A DNA stretch of 64,000 nucleotides from Crateriforma spongiae (GCF_012290005.1 NZ_JAAXMS010000003.1:496001-560000), one strand, 5' to 3'. Positions 1 to 8,611 are shown, counted from the first letter of the stretch. Made by a program: numbers and translations. Notes: a model not told the origin generated them from the letters alone.

Positions 1-239
1 ACATGGGATGGAACGACGATCGCACGACGGTGGGCCAGAATTGGGGCCACGGCCCGACGGTCGTCAACGGCGTTCCCGCAATCCTGTCGATTCCCGCTGA
101 TCAAAAGGCCAGAAGTTTGTACGCCTTGAATGCCAAGGGCCACCGAGTGCGACGGATCTCGGGCAAGGCGTCGGGAACGATGATCCGATTCGAAATCGGA
201 CCGGAATACAAAACATTGTTTTACGAGCTTGCCGAGTGA
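1..239 (+). CDS. C-terminal end of an unknown protein (cut by window edge)
   Basis: Only about 78 codons are visible and the reading frame is open to the left edge, so the true start lies outside the window. The segment is rich in short beta-strand-like stretches and ends in a pattern (PEYKTLFYEL) resembling the last beta-sandwich strand of secreted carbohydrate-active proteins. The family cannot be fixed from this tail. The stop codon (237-239) lies 53 bases before the most likely start of the beta-helix gene that follows, so the two are probably co-transcribed. The first visible ATG is probably internal. Confidence 0.55.
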   Translation, partial: MGWNDDRTTVGQNWGHGPTVVNGVPAILSIPADQKARSLYALNAKGHRVRRISGKASGTMIRFEIGPEYKTLFYELAE

Positions 240-292
240 ATTTGTTTTCAATGCATCCGGTTCGACAAAACAACGAGGCTAGGAAACCAATC

Positions 293-2905
293 ATGTGCGT
301 GACATCGAAGCCCGCAAACGCATGCCAACGTATGACGTCGTCGCTTGCCGTCGGTGTCGTTTTGATGGGCAGCTTGTTGGGGCCCCGTGCATGCGCACAG
401 TCGGTGCTTCGGGTCTCGCCCGACGGGCCACTGCGATCGGTCGCTGACGCCAGGAATGAAATCCGTCGACAACGCAGCCGAATGCCCGATCAAGCATTCC
501 GAGTTTTGATCGCCGACGGGGTTTATTCGATTGAACAGCCCATCGTGTTTGGTCACGGCGATGGCAACGTCGTCTACGAAGCCGACACCGATGCCAAGCC
601 GATTGTCTCGGCGGGGCGACGGATCACCAGTCATTGGACCCAAGGAGCCAACGGTGTCTGGTCGACGAAGGTTCCTCGCGACTGGCACTTCGAACAACTT
701 TGGATCAACGGTCGGCGCGCGGTACGAGCCAGAGAACCGGATCAGTTCTTTCATTACCTTTTGCGAGTCGATCAACAACCGGAGGACCAAAATGGTCGGT
801 TTCGACAAACGTTACATGTTCGCCCGGGTGAAACGGAGGGGCTGGCCGGCTTGAGCGCCGAAGAGATACGTCGAGTCCAATTCGTAGCGTTTCACAAGTG
901 GGACACAACGCGACGCTATTTGGATCGTGCTGATCCGCTGGCCGGCCGATTGGTATCCAGCGGACGCGAGATGAAATCTTGGAATCCGCTCACTCACAAC
1001 ACGGGATATCATCTGGAAAACTTTCTCGCCGCGTTGGACGAACCGGGGGAATGGTTTTTGTCGCCGGAGGGTGTGTTGAGCTATCTGCCTCGCGAAGGCG
1101 AATCGATGCAGCACGCAGAGGTGATCGCTCCGGCTTGTGAAAAGATTTTGGTCATCCAGGGTGACCCGGCGAATGCCCGATTCGTCCGCGACTTGGAATT
1201 CCGCGGCATCACGTTTCAAAACAGCGGATGGACGTCGCCGCCAGAGGGTTTCGAACCGTCACAAGCTGCATCGCCGATCGAAGCCGCCGTGCAAATCGAT
1301 GGTGCCCACGGCGTGGTCTTTCGTGATTGTGAAATTGGCCATGTCGGTGGCTACGGCATCTGGTTTCGTCAGGGCTGTCGTGACGGTTTGGTTCAGCGAT
1401 GTTTGATCCACGACTTGGGGGCCGGAGGCATCCGAATTGGTGAAACCGCCATCGCGGCGAATGAATCGGAACGGACGAGCCACATCACCGTCGACAACAA
1501 CATTGTCTATGACGGCGGGCACACCTTTCCTTGTGCGGTCGGGATATGGATCGGACAAAGCGGTGACAACCAGGTCACACACAACGAAATTGCCGATTTT
1601 TATTACACGGGGATCTCCGTCGGATGGCGTTGGGGCTATGCGGAAAGCCTGGCGAAACGCAACCAGATCCGAATGAACCATATCCATCATCTGGGCCAAG
1701 GCTATCTAAGCGACATGGGCGGTATCTATACATTGGGGCCGTCCGAAGGGACCGTGCTTAGCGGTAACGTCATCCATGACATCGAATCATGGGGATACGG
1801 CGGTTGGGGCTTGTACAATGACGAAGGCAGTTCGAATATTTTGTTGGAAAATAACTTGGTCTATCGCACCAAGTCCGGTGGATACCACCAGCACTACGGG
1901 CGCGATAATCGGATCCGCAACAACATCTTTGCGTTTGGCCGGGAGTATCAAGTCCGACGCAGCAAGGTTGAAGATCATCGGTCATTCACCTTCGAGCAAA
2001 ACGTCGTATTGTTCGAATCGGGTGACTTGTTCCATGGCCAATGGGGCGACGACAAAGTCACCGTGCAGCGAAACCTTTATTGGAATCCCAACAGGCAAGT
2101 CGACATCACGCCGGGTGACCGTAGCAAGACGTCGGTCGTCGCGGACCCGCGATTTGCGGATCCACAGAACGACGATTTTCACTTCATCGATACCACCGCG
2201 GCGAAGCGGATTGGATTTCAACCGTTCGATTGGACCAAGGCGGGCGTGTACGGCGATGAAGAATGGCGAAGCCTTGCCAAGTCCCTGCCGATGCCTTCGA
2301 TGGGCCATCCGCCGGAACCGCCGCCGCTGGAATTGCACGAAGATTTTGAAAGCGGCAAGCTGCCGATCAAATCTCGGACCAGCGTTGATGAAAAACTGGG
2401 CGGGGTCGCGGTGGTTGACGTTGATGATTCCCCCAGCGGGAAGAAAGTGCTGCGTCTGACCGATACCCCGGGGCAACGTCAACGGTATTACCCGATGATG
2501 GTGGTGTCGCCGCACCATGTCGATGGAACCACACGCTGTCGGTTCTGGGTTCGCATGGATGATGCCGCTGTTTTTCAACATGAATGGCGGGACGCATCGC
2601 AGCGATATCAGACGGGACCGAGTCTGTGGTTTGAAAACGGCCGACTTCGAACGCCGACGAAGGAACTGATGAAGATTCCCACGGGACAATGGATCCAAGT
2701 CGATGTGACGGCGAAGCTGGGCGATAACGCTGGAACTTGGGCGGTCACCGTCAAAGGCGATGGCGTACCGGCGCGGACATTTAACAACCTGCCCATCGTT
2801 ACCAGCACGTGGAAAACGCTGGACTGGGTGGGCTTCGTCAGCCAAGCCGACGTGAATTCAACGGTCGACATCGACGACTTGGAAATCATCTGCGAAGCAA
2901 AGTGA
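293..2905 (+). CDS. Secreted right-handed parallel beta-helix protein
   Basis: The protein has about 870 residues. The frame is open from 236, but ATG 293 is preferred: AGGAAACC lies just upstream and the first 35 residues form a signal peptide ending in ACA. The central part has many N/D/G-rich short strands (for example repeated NNIVY, GNVIHD and NNIFAFG-like rungs) typical of the Beta_helix fold used by polysaccharide lyases and depolymerases. The last 200 residues look like a separate beta-sandwich (LHEDFESGKLP onward), possibly a laminin-G/concanavalin-type module. It probably acts on or binds polysaccharide outside the cytoplasm, which fits the carbohydrate genes in the window. No catalytic residues could be assigned, so lyase or hydrolase activity is inference. 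Confidence 0.8.
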   Translation: MCVTSKPANACQRMTSSLAVGVVLMGSLLGPRACAQSVLRVSPDGPLRSVADARNEIRRQRSRMPDQAFRVLIADGVYSIEQPIVFGHGDGNVVYEADTDAKPIVSAGRRITSHWTQGANGVWSTKVPRDWHFEQLWINGRRAVRAREPDQFFHYLLRVDQQPEDQNGRFRQTLHVRPGETEGLAGLSAEEIRRVQFVAFHKWDTTRRYLDRADPLAGRLVSSGREMKSWNPLTHNTGYHLENFLAALDEPGEWFLSPEGVLSYLPREGESMQHAEVIAPACEKILVIQGDPANARFVRDLEFRGITFQNSGWTSPPEGFEPSQAASPIEAAVQIDGAHGVVFRDCEIGHVGGYGIWFRQGCRDGLVQRCLIHDLGAGGIRIGETAIAANESERTSHITVDNNIVYDGGHTFPCAVGIWIGQSGDNQVTHNEIADFYYTGISVGWRWGYAESLAKRNQIRMNHIHHLGQGYLSDMGGIYTLGPSEGTVLSGNVIHDIESWGYGGWGLYNDEGSSNILLENNLVYRTKSGGYHQHYGRDNRIRNNIFAFGREYQVRRSKVEDHRSFTFEQNVVLFESGDLFHGQWGDDKVTVQRNLYWNPNRQVDITPGDRSKTSVVADPRFADPQNDDFHFIDTTAAKRIGFQPFDWTKAGVYGDEEWRSLAKSLPMPSMGHPPEPPPLELHEDFESGKLPIKSRTSVDEKLGGVAVVDVDDSPSGKKVLRLTDTPGQRQRYYPMMVVSPHHVDGTTRCRFWVRMDDAAVFQHEWRDASQRYQTGPSLWFENGRLRTPTKELMKIPTGQWIQVDVTAKLGDNAGTWAVTVKGDGVPARTFNNLPIVTSTWKTLDWVGFVSQADVNSTVDIDDLEIICEAK

Positions 2906-2930
2906 CATTGGCCGATGGTCGATGCCATTG

Positions 2931-3854
2931 TTACTGCAAGCCGATCGTGACCACCGGGGGCGTGACGGCGGGGTGCAGGGCGGAACGGATTTCGTCGGCG
3001 GTGATTTTCCATCCGATGACGGTCAGTCCGTAACGCGGGTTTTTCGCCGTGTAGGGGCGTTCGGTCACGCTGTCAAAAACAGATTCCACCAAGCGGGGAC
3101 CATCACCAAAATTGACGATCCCTTTCATCCTTAATAGCCGGCCCCGGATTTGTTCAACCCCGGTTTGAAACGCCGCTCGGTCAAAATCATGTCCGCTGAT
3201 CGTACAGGCGACTACTTCGGCCGGCGGTGCCTGCAACGGCGCATCTGTGCAGGCAACGTGATGCAAAGATTCAACAAACGGCCAGCCGAAGTGTTTACTG
3301 CCGAATCGGATCTGCTTTGCACGAGGGTTCAAGTCTTTTAACAGCGATGTCAGTTTGCCAACTTGATCGGTGTTCAATCCATCGGACTTGTTGATGACCA
3401 ATCCGTCAGCCCACATCGCCTGGGATGCAACCGCCTTTAACGTTGGCAATACTTTGGTGAAGTTCAACGCGTCGATGACGCAAACGTTGCAGGCGATTTC
3501 AAATCGCTCACGAGTCGCCGGCGTTTCAATGAAGCTGAACAGGTCGCTGGTTTGTGCCATTCCGGTTGCCTCGGTAATCACCAAGTCCGGGCGAACCTGA
3601 TCTGCGATCGCATGCATCGTCGCTTCGAAGTCCGATCGGATGCAGGCGCAAAACAGGCTTCCGCGGTTCAGTTCAAAGACCGTCCCGGCATCATCGGGCA
3701 GTAGTTGCCCGTCGACGCCCAATTCGCCGAATTCATTGATCAGCAATGCGATCCGCTTGGATTTCAACTCGGGGCCGGCCAGCCAATGGTTCAATAGCGT
3801 TGTTTTGCCCGCCCCGAGGCAGCCGGTGATCAAATAGACGGGAATCTTTTTCAT
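2931..3854 (-). CDS. CobW/G3E-family GTPase, putative metallochaperone
   Basis: This 307-residue protein has the P-loop GCLGAGKT at residues 11-18, an INEFG segment near 40, ITEATG in the ExxG position, and NKSD as the G4 motif. These define the G3E P-loop GTPases (CobW/YjiA/ZNG1), which deliver metal ions or assist cobalamin-dependent enzymes. The usual GCxCC metal motif is altered: the local sequence is GSLFCACI, with cysteines 69 and 71. The start ATG at 3854 overlaps the stop of the upstream UroD-thioredoxin gene in an ATGA arrangement, implying translational coupling. An alternative start six codons earlier (3872) is possible. The context suggests zinc or cobalt supply to the neighbouring methyltransferases. 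The exact metal is unknown. Confidence 0.82.
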   Translation of the reverse strand: MKKIPVYLITGCLGAGKTTLLNHWLAGPELKSKRIALLINEFGELGVDGQLLPDDAGTVFELNRGSLFCACIRSDFEATMHAIADQVRPDLVITEATGMAQTSDLFSFIETPATRERFEIACNVCVIDALNFTKVLPTLKAVASQAMWADGLVINKSDGLNTDQVGKLTSLLKDLNPRAKQIRFGSKHFGWPFVESLHHVACTDAPLQAPPAEVVACTISGHDFDRAAFQTGVEQIRGRLLRMKGIVNFGDGPRLVESVFDSVTERPYTAKNPRYGLTVIGWKITADEIRSALHPAVTPPVVTIGLQ

Positions 3855-5503
3855 TGCAGCGATTGAACCCATTGTTTGATCGCCATGCTGTCGGGGACAC
3901 GTTCCGTCGACACGACTTGGTGTCCCGTGGTGACCAACGCCGGCGTTTCATCGGGTTCGACGCCGAATCGAATGAATTCCAGCGGATCGGTCACCAAATG
4001 AACCGAAACGTCGGCGCCGGTTTCAAGCACCGCCTGATCCACCGCATCTTTCATCGCAATGGTGTCGCCGTCATTCTGGCCCAAGACGTGAATTTCACAC
4101 TGACGACGTCGAATGCGAAGTCGTGCTTTCTGATTGATGCGTTTTTGGATCGCGGCGGACAATTCGTCTTTGGGTGGGATCCGCGACACAAATGCGATAT
4201 CGCCGTCGATGCAAATCGTCGGGATGTTTTTGACCGACAAACTGGTCATGAAGCGAATCGCTTCGGGCGTTTTGATTTTGTGTTCACGCCAACGAACGAT
4301 TCCATCAAAATCAGGAGCAATCTTTTCAACGGCTTCCACCATGTACTGACAGGGTGCACATGATTCCGAATCCAATGTGATGATATCGACGATGACATGA
4401 TCGCCCTGCCCATAACCGGACATGTCAGGGATGTCTTGGACATCAGCGCTTTCCGACATGGCCATCACGGCTTCTTGGCGATACGTGTCGCGAACCAGTT
4501 GACCGACCGCTTCCAGGTTTTCCGGCGGGGTCGCATAAGGCAGATCGCATCCGGGGGCCAGCACAAAGCCGGTGTTGTCGCCAACTTTCAAGCATTCCAC
4601 CGCATTCTTTTCAGCGTCTTCGGGGCTGCCCAGCAACAGGACGGTCGTCAATTGCAGATTTCCGCCAAAGCTGGCTTGGTTGTCCCGGCAGGTGTCACGG
4701 ACAAAATCCAGTGGGATGTTTTCGTCGACACACACGTTGTCCGGCCCACACTGACACATCGCTTCGACGTTCTGTTGTGCGTGTCCACAGACGAAGAACG
4801 AACTGAGGCCGCCGGATGTCCGAATCGATTCGAACACAGGTTTGGCATACGGGGTCACAAATTGTTTGAATTGGTCGGGACCGATTTGGCTGGTCATGGG
4901 ATCGACAATGGCGATCACATCACAGCCCGCTTCGATGTAATACCGGCTCATCGCGATCGCGACATCACTGCAGAACTTTAGCAAGCGTTGCACAGATTCC
5001 GGATCGTCAAACATCCGCATGAAAATGTCGGTGCCCTGCAGGTGCAAAGCCAACGTGAATGGGCCGGTCACCAGACCATAAAGTGCGGTGTCCGGATGGT
5101 CCGCACGCAACCGACGGGTGGCGTCCAAGACGATGGGGATGCGGCCTTCGTCCGGGCCGGGAATCTTCAATTGATCCAGGGGCGTGTCCTGGGCCAGCGG
5201 ATGGTCGACAACGGCGGGCGGGGTGTCCGTTGACCAACGCAATTCACAGCCCAACGCCTCGGCTTCGATCTGCAGATCAAACGCCACCGGAATTCCGTCG
5301 GCTTGGTACCGATCGATTGCCAGATTGACGCCACGATGCATCAAGTCGGCGGACTTCAGGTATTCGTCCGCACCGACGCCCATCAAGGCACCGGCGTGGC
5401 ATCCCACAAAGGGAACCCAAGGGGCGCGATCCGTTCGTTGGCCGCTGATCGCAGCATGCACGAGCTCTTTTCCGCCGACCGAAAGATGGGTGCTGGTGCT
5501 CAT
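3851..5503 (-). CDS. UroD/MtaA-type corrinoid methyltransferase fused to two thioredoxin folds
   Basis: The protein has 550 residues from ATG 5503, which is preceded by GAGGGCGAG; an upstream in-frame extension to 5620 lacks such a site. Residues 10-340 are a UroD-family barrel like MtaA/CmuA, enzymes that move methyl groups between corrinoid proteins and thiols or tetrahydrofolate. It keeps APGC near Cys319 and VCG at Cys239, but the His of the usual H-x-C zinc motif is Phe (FFVCGH). Residues 368-455 form a thioredoxin-like domain with C382-A-P-C385 and a cis-proline region NIPT. Residues 468-548 look like a second thioredoxin fold with ETPA but no CxxC pair. The stop overlaps the CobW start. 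It probably transfers or accepts methyl groups with a linked thiol relay; substrate and acceptor are unknown. Confidence 0.8.
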   Translation of the reverse strand: MSTSTHLSVGGKELVHAAISGQRTDRAPWVPFVGCHAGALMGVGADEYLKSADLMHRGVNLAIDRYQADGIPVAFDLQIEAEALGCELRWSTDTPPAVVDHPLAQDTPLDQLKIPGPDEGRIPIVLDATRRLRADHPDTALYGLVTGPFTLALHLQGTDIFMRMFDDPESVQRLLKFCSDVAIAMSRYYIEAGCDVIAIVDPMTSQIGPDQFKQFVTPYAKPVFESIRTSGGLSSFFVCGHAQQNVEAMCQCGPDNVCVDENIPLDFVRDTCRDNQASFGGNLQLTTVLLLGSPEDAEKNAVECLKVGDNTGFVLAPGCDLPYATPPENLEAVGQLVRDTYRQEAVMAMSESADVQDIPDMSGYGQGDHVIVDIITLDSESCAPCQYMVEAVEKIAPDFDGIVRWREHKIKTPEAIRFMTSLSVKNIPTICIDGDIAFVSRIPPKDELSAAIQKRINQKARLRIRRRQCEIHVLGQNDGDTIAMKDAVDQAVLETGADVSVHLVTDPLEFIRFGVEPDETPALVTTGHQVVSTERVPDSMAIKQWVQSLQ

Positions 5504-5707
5504 TAGACTCGCCCTCAGATTGCGTTCTGATCGTCCGCCGTCGCGGTGAAATGGACCCATGCGACACATGCCGTAACTGTGACATGGCGGCACAAAAAAC
5601 GATGTCGACTGTGCCACCAATGATCGATGTCAACAGTATGCATGCTGGCGACGGTCCAAAACCCTGAATGGCCTTGATTGGGCGGACCAGATTGTCGCAT
5701 CCAATTC

Positions 5708-6427
5708 TCAGCGTCGCATGTTGCAGTTCTTCAACTCGCAACGATCACACGGCGTGCCTTCGATGCGGACCGATTCGCTTGGCCCCAATCCGACGAGTCC
5801 CGACACCGACTTGATGGGCGTCATCAAACAGCTTTCGTGAAGTTGGACACCCGCGGTCTGGTTGCCGAAGATCGAAAACAGTTTTTGTTGTTCGGTCAAC
5901 TTCATGCCGCAGTAACCGGGACTGTAGGGCAACGTGGCGGCGAAGCCGATGTCGCCGACGGGATCGCAAGCCCTGCGAACGGCTTCGGTCTCCGCTGCTT
6001 CGGCTCGTTCGGCACCCACCGAATTGACGATCAAAGTGGCCAGGTCGTCGCCCTGTGTCAAAAGGTCGCTGGCGAGTTCAACGATGCGGGGGCCGGCTGT
6101 CGCGATGAAGGCGACGATCAATTCCGACACTCCGAGAAAGCTGCCGATCGCACCCGAAAATTCGATCTTGCCGGTCGACGTGTCGACGATCAACGAACGC
6201 TTGTCTTTGTGAATGACCGGCAGAACGACATAGACCGCGCAAGGCGACGCGGCCTGTTCGGCTTGGTCGATCCAGTGTTCCAGCATCTCCGCGACCGAAC
6301 CGCTTGGCGTGTACCCGGCGGGATAGCCCAAGTAACGCAAGACTTCGGCAACGTCGATCGGTTCGTCGACTTGGGCCACCGTCACCGGTTCCATCTGTAG
6401 GAAACGGTGTGGCGATTTGACACTCAT
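5708..6427 (-). CDS. Free-standing methionine-synthase-type (MetH) reactivation domain protein
   Basis: This 239-residue protein resembles the AdoMet-binding activation domain found at the C terminus of cobalamin-dependent methionine synthase, notably YSPGYCGMKLTEQQKLFSIF in the position of the MetH segment that binds AdoMet. In MetH this domain reductively re-methylates inactive cob(II)alamin. A separate subunit of this kind is known in Thermotoga maritima. The C terminus carries a cysteine cluster, CDRCELKNC, which could bind a metal or iron-sulfur centre. The start ATG 6427 has AGGA eight bases upstream; 6472 is a less likely alternative. It is divergent from the corrinoid protein gene at 6546, so the two probably share a 118-bp promoter region. 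The likely role is reactivating that corrinoid protein. Confidence 0.78.
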   Translation of the reverse strand: MSVKSPHRFLQMEPVTVAQVDEPIDVAEVLRYLGYPAGYTPSGSVAEMLEHWIDQAEQAASPCAVYVVLPVIHKDKRSLIVDTSTGKIEFSGAIGSFLGVSELIVAFIATAGPRIVELASDLLTQGDDLATLIVNSVGAERAEAAETEAVRRACDPVGDIGFAATLPYSPGYCGMKLTEQQKLFSIFGNQTAGVQLHESCLMTPIKSVSGLVGLGPSESVRIEGTPCDRCELKNCNMRR

Positions 6428-6545
6428 CCCATGGTCCTGGCGATCAATGTTACGTAGGGAGAACGACGACATGCTATGTTAACAATCCGACGCGGTCATG
6501 CAGTGAACCTCACCGAGAAACGCAAGCAGGTCGAAGGAAGTTTTG
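6428..6545. promoter_or_regulatory. Divergent intergenic region of the corrinoid module
   Basis: This 118-bp gap separates the divergent starts of the reactivation protein and the corrinoid protein and must hold promoters for both. It contains an AT-richer patch, GCTATGTTAACAAT, at about 6473-6486 and an AGGAAG ribosome-binding site just before ATG 6546. I see no B12-box or other cobalamin-riboswitch hallmark here. Confidence 0.45.
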
Positions 6546-7196
6546 ATGTCTGAATCTGGTGCAAACGGCAGCCCATTGTACGAAGCCATTTTGACCGGCG
6601 ACGCCGACGGCAGCGTCAAGTTGACGCAGGCCGCATTGGCCGACGGCGTCGATCCCAATGACTTGATCAACCAAGACATGATCCCGGCGATGGACGAAGC
6701 GGGGCGGCGATTTGAGAAGCGTGAGTTTTATGTCCCTGAACTATTGATCGCCGCGCGAGCGATGAAGGGGGCGCTGGCATTGATTCGGCCGCTGTTGTCC
6801 GAACGTGGCGTCGAACCGGTTGGTCGTGTGGTCATCGGCACCGTCAAAGGCGACTTGCATGACATCGGCAAAGGCTTGGTCGGTTCGATGCTGGAAGGCG
6901 GTGGTTTCGAAGTGTTCGATTTGGGCGTCGACGTTGCGGCGGAGGCTTTCATTTCCAAAGCCGTTGAACAGAAAGCGGATGTCGTCGCGGTATCAGCATT
7001 GCTGACGACCACCATGACGCAGATGAAGGATGTGGTCAGTGCGCTGCGTGATTCCGACATCAGCCAGACGTGCAAGATCATCGTGGGTGGTGCACCGGTG
7101 ACCCAACAGTTTGCCGATTCCATCGGCGCCGACGGCTACAGCGAAAACGCCAGTGCCGCCGTGACGCTGGTTCGATCGATCGTCACGCCGGCGTAG
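6546..7196 (+). CDS. Corrinoid-binding methyltransferase protein (MtaC/MtbC/MtmC type)
   Basis: The 216-residue protein has two domains. Residues 1-88 are the helical cap, including RRFEKREFYVPELLIAARAM. Residues 92-216 are the B12-binding Rossmann domain with G-D103-L-H105-D-I-G, where His105 is the lower cobalt ligand, then VSALLTTT at 149-156 and VGGAPVT at 180-186. This is the standard small corrinoid carrier that shuttles a methyl group between a substrate-specific methyltransferase and a UroD-type one. ATG 6546 is chosen over TTG 6543 because GAAGGAAG lies at the right distance. Its 3' end overlaps the convergent UroD-like gene by 14 bp. No substrate-specific MtxB-type methyltransferase gene is present nearby. 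Confidence 0.92.
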   Translation: MSESGANGSPLYEAILTGDADGSVKLTQAALADGVDPNDLINQDMIPAMDEAGRRFEKREFYVPELLIAARAMKGALALIRPLLSERGVEPVGRVVIGTVKGDLHDIGKGLVGSMLEGGGFEVFDLGVDVAAEAFISKAVEQKADVVAVSALLTTTMTQMKDVVSALRDSDISQTCKIIVGGAPVTQQFADSIGADGYSENASAAVTLVRSIVTPA

Positions 7197-8259
7197 CTTC
7201 GCCGGCGGTCGGATGAGTGCTTCGGGCGATGCGAACCATCGCTTGTAAGTTTTCAATCGGCGTGTCGCGGGGAACAATGCATCCGGATCCCAAGATGAAG
7301 TGATTGCCGCCGCCGACGCTGTCGATGCAACGCCGGGATGCTTCTTCGACGCTTTTGGGTGTGCCCTGCAGCAAATCGTTGATCGTGTGCACGTTTCCCA
7401 TCAACGCGACCCGGTCGCCGACGATTTCTTTGGCGACGGACAGGTCCACCATATTGTCAACTTCGACGATCGCGGCACCCGATTTGGCATACATGTCCAG
7501 CACTCGCGTGCTGTCACCACAAATGTGAAGCAGGCTTCCTGTGATGCCATGATCCTGCCAGGCTTGGAAGACCTTTTGCTCGTATGGCAGCGCGAACCGT
7601 TCGTACGTCGATGGCGAAATCATGTCGCATGATGCCAGCGAATCACCGCAGTGAATGATGTCAGCACCGGCGTCCCAGCATGCTTTGCCGAACCGAATCA
7701 AGGATTCAGCAGCCACGTCCAGCGCGTGGCGAATCGCGTCCTCGGTTCCCTCGGTCAATCCGGCTTCCAGCATGCCGACTTCGTACAGCCAAGTTTGCGA
7801 TCCGATCAAGTACGATGCCAACGCGAAGGGCCCAGTCCCCGGCGATCGAATCGCCACAGAATCACCCACCGCGTCGCGAACTTGTTTGATGGCGTCGATC
7901 ATGACCGGCATCCGGCCGTCTTGGTACGGATCAAGCGGTTCGATCCTGAACACTTCGTCCAGCGTCTTGGCAGGCGATTCGGTGATCGCCGGCAGTTCAT
8001 CGCGTTCGCGCGTGGTCTTGCAACCAAAGCCTTCGGCGATGTAGCAGTTGTCCGCGCCGACCGCGATCACATCTTGATCCAGCGCTTCGTGCAAAGCCAA
8101 TTGGGCTTTGGTCATCACGTCGGCGTTGGTGTAGAAATCGCGCAACACAACGCCTGAAAATGCGACCGCAACGTCGTACATGTAGGGGCCAACGGCAACG
8201 CAATCCGTTGCCTGACCGCGAATCGAATTTTGAATCCGTTGGCGGGACGTCAATTCCAT
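7183..8259 (-). CDS. UroD/MtaA-family methyltransferase
   Basis: The 358-residue protein is a complete UroD-type barrel with the zinc-site pattern of MtaA-like methyltransferases: His245-I-C247-G-D in LHICGD and Cys327 in LGSGC. It also has the conserved DTPIENLQAM close. In that family zinc activates a thiol or other nucleophile that takes methyl from a methyl-corrinoid protein. Haem-type uroporphyrinogen decarboxylase is less likely because those proteins lack this H-x-C...C set and because of the neighbouring corrinoid protein. ATG 8259 has AGGA four bases upstream. Unlike the fused UroD protein in the same cluster, this one retains the full zinc motif, so the two may be donor- and acceptor-side enzymes. 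Confidence 0.88.
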   Translation of the reverse strand: MELTSRQRIQNSIRGQATDCVAVGPYMYDVAVAFSGVVLRDFYTNADVMTKAQLALHEALDQDVIAVGADNCYIAEGFGCKTTRERDELPAITESPAKTLDEVFRIEPLDPYQDGRMPVMIDAIKQVRDAVGDSVAIRSPGTGPFALASYLIGSQTWLYEVGMLEAGLTEGTEDAIRHALDVAAESLIRFGKACWDAGADIIHCGDSLASCDMISPSTYERFALPYEQKVFQAWQDHGITGSLLHICGDSTRVLDMYAKSGAAIVEVDNMVDLSVAKEIVGDRVALMGNVHTINDLLQGTPKSVEEASRRCIDSVGGGNHFILGSGCIVPRDTPIENLQAMVRIARSTHPTAGEATPA

Positions 8260-8611
8260 TTCCTATGCCTAGGGGTTGGGTGTTGCCAAGAACGGGATGA
8301 ATTGCCAATTGCATCGGGCCGCCCCGGTCGACCGACTTTGCGGGGCACCCAAGCGAAGCGGGAAAACCGTCAACAGTTTACAGCCAACGGTGAACGCAAC
8401 CGCGCTGGCCGTAAAGTCAGTGCGTCAATTTTGCAGACGCGATCGCGACGGCGTGCTGTCCGGAAAAAGGGGAAAGACGATCGGCTTCTGCAAATCGACT
8501 AGAATCGGCGGCCCAAACCCCACTGCGTGATTCTCCCAACATCAGGGATTCGTTCGCGGTCCAGGGTCAATCGTCATCGCCGTTGATTCCGCTTTTCAAG
8601 GCATCTTTCCG
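8260..8611. other. Gene-free divergent region, 352 bp
   Basis: This lies between the divergent starts of the UroD-like gene and the serine hydrolase gene. The only promoter-like element I can point to is TAGAAT within TAGAATCGGCG at 8500-8510, without a convincing -35 box at the usual distance. I see no cobalamin riboswitch, tRNA or small open frame with support. Confidence 0.5.
8500..8510 (+). promoter_or_regulatory. Possible -10 element TAGAATCGGCG
   Basis: TAGAAT matches the bacterial -10 consensus at five of six positions and lies 102 bp before the serine hydrolase start. The same 11-mer occurs at 30234-30244 upstream of a sulfatase gene. No good -35 hexamer is seen, so it may be an activator-dependent promoter or chance. 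Confidence 0.3.

Noticed and set aside
5504-8611. Cobalamin riboswitch near the corrinoid genes
   Set aside because: I looked for B12-box-like GCCACTG with surrounding helices in 5504-5707, 6428-6545 and 8260-8611 and found none. A covariance-model search would settle it.
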